Under the pieces are notes generated by a model. It was given only the letters and a program-made list of their open reading frames with translations. It did no database searches and was not told the origin of the DNA. A stretch of DNA of 64,000 bases from Ceratotherium simum simum (Eukaryota; Chordata; Mammalia; Perissodactyla; Rhinocerotidae): the NCBI RefSeq assembly GCF_000283155.1, contig NW_004454177.1, positions 20,707,066-20,771,065 on the forward strand, given 5' to 3'. Every line of letters begins with the position of its first letter. Position 1 is the first letter of the stretch. Below, in pieces: positions 57,556 through 64,000 of the stretch. The position numbers and the translations under genes are program-made.

Positions 57556-59055
57556 ACTTACACACACTTTACTCCCACAGTCACTCCTGTAGCCTGCAAA
57601 TACAACTTGTGGTAGAAAATAAACCCGAGTCAAATCAGAAAGTAGCGTGCAGTACACTCTGCTAACCTAGGGGGCATAGGTGTGCAGCTTCATCACTACC
57701 CTTTATTATGAGGAAAGCCCAATGCCCAGGACTGCTAAACAAGAAAATGAATGCTAGTGTGTGAGAGTACATGCACATAAGTTTGTGGAGGAATATATTT
57801 TTAAGAAACTTACCGTCTGTGCTTTTCCAAAAATGCCCCAGGTGAGCCCATTCTGTTATTAGCTGTCCCATAGATGTGGCCTTTTTGCCTTTTGCCATTT
57901 GGGCATATCTTTTCCCCTGCTTGATTAAGCACACATATAAGGTACCTCTGTGTTCCTTTACTACAAACTTTGGCCAGAAGAATAAATCTGATTTGAATGT
58001 CAACTAATGGAAAATACTATAGGGAAATTCCATAATCCTTTAAAATTATTTTTCATGCTTAAAAAGTATAAGTAAGCTGGTGATGTTAAAAGACTCACAG
58101 TCTGTTTTATAAGAATTTATTGGAAAATGAGTGCCAAAGAAGTAGATTTTCCAGTTAATTAATATTTACATGGTTAAGTTGAAATATTTTTTATTTTTGT
58201 TCAACCTAAATAAATTAGATTGTTTCGTGCCTTATTAAATAGAACATATTTGTGGTTTAAAAATCATTGTTGCATTAAATTCATAGTCCAGAACTTTTGA
58301 TGGGTATAAGTAGTTTCCCCTACACAAATGACCCCAGGGTCACATGTTCTATTCATATTTCTTCTGTAATTCTTCTGTCCTCTCCTTCATCAAGTACTTC
58401 TCAGTGTTTTAAATTGTTCTCCCTTTATCATTATTTCTATTCATCAAGTTTTCTAATTTGTTGCCAAAATAAACCAGGCAATAAAGTCAGTACAATCAGT
58501 GACTTTTTTTTTTTACATGTTATTCACAATCACTAAACCCTTTAAGAGTGAGCTAGCTCTAGGATTTTCTAATAGAATTAACCATATAGGTTTTATAAAA
58601 GGTCTATTCCAGAGACCTCTTTAATTCTTTAGTCTGTATCTATTTCTTGAAGGTTTAAATACCAGAAATAAAAAGGTTTTACTAGAGCTTGACTTTTATT
58701 ATATAACTAATGCTTACCAGCAACATGTAGCTAATCTTGAAATGGCAGAAAGCTCTAAGGGCATTCATATGCTGACACCATTAGAAGATGCACCGAAATC
58801 TTGTACAAAAGATTTTTAAAGGAGCCCTGGAATTGATTTCAAAGCTTTGTTCACCTCACTTGGGCTCCTGAAGGCACAGGTAAAGTATTGGCAAGTTTGT
58901 AGAATCACCAACGTTCAGTTATGCCAGGCAAGAGGCTGGCTGGGACAGTCATGCGCTTGCTGATGTGCACCGATCCCATTTTTCAGTTGTCATTGCATAA
59001 AATTTCCAGTGGTGTTTAGATATTGTAAATAATTTTTACTTTTTTTGTTTTTTAG
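57556..59055. other. Intron 2, last 1.5 kb before exon 3, no repeat recognised
   Basis: The minus-strand open frame 57662-58003 (113 codons) lacks any recognisable domain. The sequence ends in the T-rich acceptor of exon 3. Confidence 0.45.
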
Positions 59056-59172
59056 GACAGCATAACTATTTATGTGCCGGAAGAAATGACTGCATTGTTG
59101 ATAAAATCCGCAGAAAAAACTGCCCAGCATGTCGCCTTAGAAAGTGCTGTCAGGCTGGCATGGTCCTTGGAG
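59056..59172 (+). CDS. PGR: Progesterone receptor exon 3 (second zinc finger)
   Basis: 117 nt between a strong polypyrimidine acceptor (ttttttgttttttag|G) and donor GGAG|gtaatg. Encodes Gly596 (G|GA) through Gly634 plus one base of the next codon. The second C4 finger has Cys602, Cys608, Cys618 and Cys621, the D-box residues AGRND used for receptor dimerisation, and the C-terminal basic stretch [17 protein letters not shown] followed by MVLG. All metal ligands are present. The next exon should begin with the hinge (GRKFKK in human, from memory), which lies outside the window. It sits 28.6 kb from exon 2, separated by repeat-laden intron 2. Confidence 0.97.
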
Positions 59173-59439
59173 GTAATGCTGATGTTCTCATCAATAATAT
59201 GTTGTCTAATATTTACACTCTAAAACTGTAGGTCAGAAAATCTTAGATTTCTTATTCATCTTTGTTCTTGCTTCCCTTTTTCTGTTTTGATTATTAGTGT
59301 CTGACTGAAGCAACCAATACCATCCTGTTAACTTTATAGATTATCAGCATGTTTAGGTCTGTTATGAGAAGTAATAAACCTTCATTTGTCTATATTGCCT
59401 ATAAGTAGATGATATGGGAAGTTCACAACCTCTCATCAA

Positions 59440-59580
59440 ATAACATGGGTTGGAGTCTAGGCTCTGCCACTCACTGCCTGTGTGGCCTTGAGTAAGTCAC
59501 TAACCCTCTTTGGGTGTCAGCCTCCTTATCCTGTAAAACGAGAGCACTGCAGTTCCTTCCAGCTCAAAAATTGGTTCTGT
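59440..59580 (+). repeat. MIR, sense
   Basis: GAGTCTAGGCTCTGCCACTC, GTGTGGCCTTGAGTAAGTCA, CCTCCTTATCCTGTAAAACG. Confidence 0.8.
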
Positions 59581-59689
59581 GAATTGATCAAGTGCATTGA
59601 TCTCCGTCCCGCTCTCTCTTCATCAGTCCCTCCCATCCTACTTCCCTCTCTCTTTAAATAACGTCCCATTCTCTTTAAATAACTGTATA

Positions 59690-59885
59690 TTGAGCCCTTA
59701 CTACTTACCATGTACTAAACTAAGTTCTGGAAATATAGTAGCAAAAAAAATTGGACCAAATCCCTACCCTCATGGAGCTTACATTCTGGGAGGAGGAGCA
59801 ATGAATACATATGTCAAATGATGATAAGAGCTGTGAAGAATATTAAGCAGGGTGAGTTGATAGGGAGTATCAGGCAGAGGAGTCA
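59690..59885 (-). repeat. L2 fragment, antisense
   Basis: ATTGAGCCCTTACTACTTAC, ACCCTCATGGAGCTTACATT, TGATGATAAGAGCTGTGAAG follow the reverse complement of the L2 3' end. Confidence 0.7.
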
Positions 59886-60489
59886 CTCCTGAACCCTTTA
59901 TTCTGATTAATATTTTCATTTCACTTAGCCATTTCCTAAGCAATAATATCTCTGAAATTGTGTTTGATGTGGTAGTTATAATTTTTCTAAAATACATTAA
60001 AATAAATTGGTAACTATTTAAATGTATATTCAATATACCACCTAAAGTCAGTTCACGTACCATAAATGACATGTGTTATACTCTGGGAAAGAGTATATTA
60101 GTCCAGTAGTTTTTGAGTGCCCCTGTGCTTAGTCCTGTCACTGCTGCCATTGAGTGTGGTACAGTCTAATCCCTAAAAAAATAATTATCAAACAGAAGAG
60201 TAAGTGATTTAAGAGAGGTACCATACACTGCTATGCAAATAAAGAAAAGGGAAGAATTAATTCTACTGAGGGAGTTGGCAAAAGCTTCAGAGAGGAGGCT
60301 CTCAAAGAATAAACAGAGACTTTATGAATGGAAAGGAGAAAGGTGTTTACAATGAAGATACCATGTATCTGAAAAAAACATGATTTGTTCCAGTGATGAT
60401 TTTTCTGACAGTCAGTTATTTAGTGGGTATAACAAGAAATGAAGCTTGAAAGTTACCTTGGGCCAGCTGGGATCTGGAGTTTGACTCTA
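59886..60489. other. Intron 3 sequence, mostly unassigned
   Basis: 60265-60345 (GCTTCAGAGAGGAGGCTCTC) may be L2-related; no gene seen. Confidence 0.35.
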
Positions 60490-61207
60490 TTCTGTAGACA
60501 GTGGAACCAGTGATCTTTCTCACAAACTATCCATGGACTATCCATGGAATAAAGCCCAGATTTCTAAATGCAGGGCATGGGGCCTTTCATCACCTAACAG
60601 CTGCTCTCTCTTTCTAAGCCCTTCCCCACCAATCCTTTGGGAACCCTGCACTCCACTCACCAACTTCCACCCGCCTTTGCATGCGTTTTACTTTTGCGTG
60701 CACCATCCTTCCTTCATTCCTTATGAACTCTTACTTACCCTTCATATTAAGTTCGAGTGTAATGTTTTCTGTGAAACGTTCCCATCTCCCCAGTCACTGC
60801 AGGGGCAGAGGTTCTTGAGGACACAGTTTAATGTAGTGCCTTTCGTATCTGGGAGGTTGAAAGCCCTTGAGCCAGCCTGGATTGGAGCTTGCCCTGATTG
60901 TAGTTAGTTCAGCATTCCTACTCTTATAATGGAAGATTGACCAAACTGACCAAAGTGGAAGTGATGAGACCCAGCCACCCTCCCCCCATCCCAGCCCGTG
61001 TGAAGCATTGGGAATTCACTCTCTTCCCATAGTTTCTCATACACCCTCATTGCCATACTTACCTCATTGTTTTATAACTGTTCATTTGCTAGTACCCTAT
61101 TCAAGGATTTTCTCCTATTCAAGATTTAGTTGTTTGCAAGCAGGAATTTCATTTTAGTGTTTTCAGCACCAAAGTACTTGTTTAAGAAGTGCTCAATAAA
61201 TATTTGT
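60490..61207 (+). repeat. L2 3' region, sense
   Basis: GGGGCCTTTCATCACCTAAC, CCTTTGGGAACCCTGCACTC, GTTTTCTGTGAAACGTTCCC and the end GTGCTCAATAAATATTTGTG, in L2 order with a less certain middle. Confidence 0.65.
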
Positions 61208-61245
61208 GACTATAATTTTAAAGTCATTTGAAGTATAGGTCTCTA

Positions 61246-64000
61246 CATTCTTTTTTTTTTTTAATTATTTTATTGACGTCATATTGGCTTATAACATTGT
61301 GTAAATTTCAGGTGTACATTATTATATACCAGTTTCTGTATAGACTGTATAATGTTCACCATCAATAGTCTAGTTTTTATCTGTCACCATACATATGTGC
61401 CCCTTTACCCCTTTTGCCCTCCCCCACCTCCTTCCCCTCTGGTAACCCCTAATCTGTTCTAATCATATGGTGTTTGTCTAACCACTAATCATATGGTGTT
61501 TGTCTTTCTCTGCCTGGCTGATTTTGCTTAGCTTAATACCCTCAAGGTCCGTCTATGTTGTCTCAAGTGGCACAATTTTGTCTTTTTTTATGGCCAAGTA
61601 GTAGTACATTGTATGTGTATACCACATCTTCTTTATCCATTCAGCCGTCGATGGGCACTTGGGTTGCTTCTACGTCTTGGCTATTGTGAATAGTGCTGTG
61701 CTGCGATGAACATAAGGGTGCATAAATCTCTTTGAATTGTTGATTCATGTTCTTTGGATAAATACCCAATAGTGGGGATAGCTGGATCATATGGTATTTC
61801 TATTTTTAATTTTTTGAGAAATCTCCATACTGTTTTCCATAGTGGCTGCACCAGTTTGCATTCCCACCAGAAGTGTATGAGGGTTCCCTTTTCTCCACCT
61901 CCTCTCCAACATTTATTATTTCTTGTCTTGTTAATTATAGCCATGCTGATGGGTGTAAGGTGATACCTTATTGTAGTTTTGATTTGCATTTCCCTAATAA
62001 TTAATGATATTGAACATCTTTTCATGTGCCTGTTAGCCATCTGTATATCTTCCTTGGAAAAATGTCTGTTCATATCCTCTGGCCATTTTTTGATAGGGTT
62101 ATTCATTTTTTGTTGTTCAGTTGTTTGAGTTCTTTATATATTTTGGAAATTAATCCCTTTTTGGATAGATGATTTGCAAATATTTTCTCCCAGTTAGTGG
62201 GTCGTCTTTTTGTTTTGTTGATGGTTTCCCTTGCCATATAGAGGTTTTAGTCTGATGTAGTCCCATTTGTTTATTTTTTCTTTTGTTTCCCTTGCCTGAG
62301 TAGAGATACTATTCAAAAAGATGCTGCTAAGACCGATGTCAAAGAGTGTACTGCCTATATTTTCTTCTAGGAGTTTTATGGTTTTAGGTCTTACATTCAT
62401 GTCTTTAATCCATTTTGAGTTAATTTTTGGGTATGATGTGAGATAATGGTCTACTTTCATTCTTTGGATGTCCAGCTTTCCCAACACCATTTATTGAAGA
62501 GACTTTCCTTTCTCCATTGTATGTTCTTAGCTCCTTTGTCCAAGATTAGCTGTCCATAGATGTGTGGTTTTATTTCTGGGCTTTCAATTCTGTTCCATTG
62601 ATCTGTGTGTCTGTTTTTGTGCCAGTACCATGCTGTTTTGAATACTATAGCTTTCTAGTACATTTTGAAGTCAGGGATTGTGATGCCTCCAGCTTTGTTC
62701 TTTTTTCTCAGGATTGCTTTGGCTATTCAGGGCCTTTTGTTGTTCCATATAAATTTTAGGATTCTTTGTTCTATTTCCATGAAGAATGTCATTGGGATTC
62801 TGATTGGGACTGCACTGAATCTGTAGATTGCTTTAGGTAATAGGGACATTTTAACTATGTTTGTTCTTCCAATCCACGAGCATGGACTATCTTTCCATTT
62901 CTTTATGTCTTTGATTTCTTTCAATCATGTCTAGTTTTCAGTGTATAGGTCTTTCACCTCCTTGTTTAAATTTGTTCCTAGATATTTTATTCTTTTTGTT
63001 GTGATTGTAAATGGGATTGTATTCTTGACTTCTCTTTCTGCTAGTTCGTTATTAGTGTATAGAAAGGCAACTGATTTTTAGTGTTGATTTTGTATTCTGC
63101 AACTTTATTCTAGTTGTTATTTCTAATAGTTTTCTGGTGGATTCTTTAGGGTTTTCTTACATATAGAATCATGTCATCTGCATACAGCGAGAGTTTTACT
63201 TCTTCCTTTCCAATTTGGATCCCTTTTATTTCTTTTTCTTGCCTAATTGCTCTGGCTAAAACTTGCAGTACTATGTTGAATAAGTGTGGCAAGAGTGGGC
63301 ACCCTTGTCTTGTTCCTGTTCTCAGAGGGATGGCTTTCTGTTTTTCACTGTTCAGTATGATGTTGGCTGTGGATTTGTCATATATGGGCTTTATTATGTT
63401 TGAGGTGCTTCCCCTGTGTACCCATTTTAGCGAGAGTTGTTATCATAAATGGATGTTGGATCTTTTCAAATGCTTTGCATCTATTGAGATGATTATATGA
63501 TTTTTATTCCTCATTTTGTTAATGTAGTGTATCACATTGATTGATTTGCAGATGTTGAACCATCCCTGCATCCCTGGTATAAATTCCACTTGATCAGTGT
63601 GTGTGATCCTTTTAATGTATTGTTGTAGTTGATTTGCTAATATTTTGTTGAGGATTTTTGCATCTATGTTCATCAGCAATATTCGCCTGTAATTTCCCTT
63701 TTTTTGTGTCATCCTCGTCTGGTTTTGGTATCAGGGTAATGTTGGCCTCATAGAATTAGTTAGGAAGCATCCCATCTTCTTCAATATTTCAGAATAGTTT
63801 GAGAAGGATAGGTATTAAATCTTCTTTAAATGTTTAGTAGAATTCACCAGAGAAGCCATCTGTTCCTAGATCTTTGTTTTTTGGGAGGTTTTTGATTACT
63901 GTTGCAATCTCTTTACTTATCGTTGTCTGTTCAGATTCTCTATCTCTTCTTGATTCAGTTTTGGGAGGTTGTATGATTCTAAAAATTTATCCATATCTTC
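61246..64000 (-). mobile_element. Antisense L1 in PGR intron 3 (continues beyond window)
   Basis: Begins with the T-tail and the reverse complement of the lineage 3' end (AAATTTCAGGTGTACATTAT). It then runs through ORF2 antisense: C-terminal part at 61681-62106 ([20 protein letters not shown] in the minus frame), thumb/RT parts at 62194-62924, and RT at 63443-63712 ([20 protein letters not shown]). Frames are interrupted by stops, so this copy is not competent. Better preserved than the intron 2 L1. At least 2.75 kb. Confidence 0.92.

Larger units (their letters stand above)
30438..59055 (+). other. PGR: PGR intron 2 (28,618 bp)
   Basis: Begins gtaggt and ends with a T-rich tract and ag. It holds one long antisense L1, several L1M, L2, MIR, hAT-type MER relics, one SINE and a (GATA)n tract, described separately. 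No spliced gene is evident inside it on either strand; open frames longer than about 100 codons here lie in L1 or low-complexity DNA. Confidence 0.9.
26658..64000 (+). other. PGR: PGR gene, 5' part (exons 1-3 of an expected 8; runs off the right edge)
   Basis: Gene span from the inferred transcript start to the window end. Three coding exons with consensus GT/AG junctions splice in frame to residues 1-634 plus one base of codon 635 of progesterone receptor, a steroid-activated nuclear transcription factor. Exon 2 (152 nt) and exon 3 (117 nt) have the lengths I recall for human PGR exons 2 and 3. The hinge and ligand-binding domain exons are not in the window. The left boundary rests on remembered similarity to the start of the human mRNA (AGTCCAC.GCTGTCAC) and on its spacing, about 730 nt before the PR-B AUG; no sequence feature proves it. 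No other gene is visible in the 26 kb upstream, which fits the large gene-poor gap I recall upstream of PGR in human. Confidence 0.95.
59173..64000 (+). other. PGR: PGR intron 3, first 4.8 kb (continues beyond window)
   Basis: Begins gtaatg after exon 3. It contains MIR and L2 pieces (59440-61207) and, from 61246, an antisense L1 that reaches the window edge. In human, alternative first exons for short receptor isoforms have been described in this intron; I could not identify one here. Confidence 0.85.

Noticed and set aside
57364..57657. 97-codon minus-strand frame with a YLSI repeat
   Set aside because: It is the translation of the (GATA)n microsatellite.
61681..63712. Minus-strand frames of 89-141 codons as host genes
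   Set aside because: They are pieces of L1 ORF2 separated by stops.
1..64000. CRISPR arrays, operons, phage or bacterial mobile systems
   Set aside because: No spaced direct repeats, ribosome binding sites or compact gene arrays; spliced nuclear-receptor exons and mammalian repeats show a eukaryotic genome.

Overview
This is vertebrate nuclear DNA from a placental mammal, almost certainly an odd-toed ungulate (horse, rhinoceros or tapir group). The evidence is eight copies of a tRNA-headed SINE of the equine/perissodactyl ERE type, a matching L1 lineage (3' end motif ATGTACACCTGAAATTT), and older mammalian repeats (MIR, L2, L1M, MER5A, MER20, LTRs). Nothing bacterial, plasmid-like or viral is present beyond old repeat copies. 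Species cannot be fixed from sequence alone.

The only protein-coding gene I can support is the 5' part of the progesterone receptor gene, PGR (nuclear receptor NR3C3), on the + strand. Exon 1 coding sequence is 27389-29022 (PR-B start at 27389, PR-A start at 27884). Exon 2 is 30286-30437 (first zinc finger). Exon 3 is 59056-59172 (second zinc finger). Introns are 1,263 bp, 28,618 bp and at least 4,828 bp; the hinge and ligand-binding exons lie beyond the right edge. All exons join in frame and encode an N-terminal domain, two LxxLL motifs, a SUMO site and the complete DNA-binding domain.

Layout: 1-26,500 is intergenic and repeat-rich (two long decayed L1s, an LTR-like element, a MaLR-type LTR, seven of the eight SINEs). 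About 26,500-29,250 is the PGR promoter, a 5' leader with several upstream ORFs, and a GC/CpG-rich exon 1. 29,023-30,285 is unique-looking intron 1. 30,438-59,055 is intron 2, which holds a long antisense L1 (about 35,480-39,475), MIR/L2 relics, hAT MER elements and a (GATA)n tract. 59,173-64,000 is intron 3, ending inside another antisense L1.

I found no undescribed defence, mobile or metabolic system. The most useful oddities are at the PGR 5' end: a short uORF in the same frame as PR-B whose TGA stop lies inside a half-ERE, an open 57-codon AUG-free extension before the PR-B AUG, a 60-codon uORF, and an ATG-started open frame in intron 1 that runs in frame into the DNA-binding exon. Comparisons with human PGR are from memory and not from an alignment.
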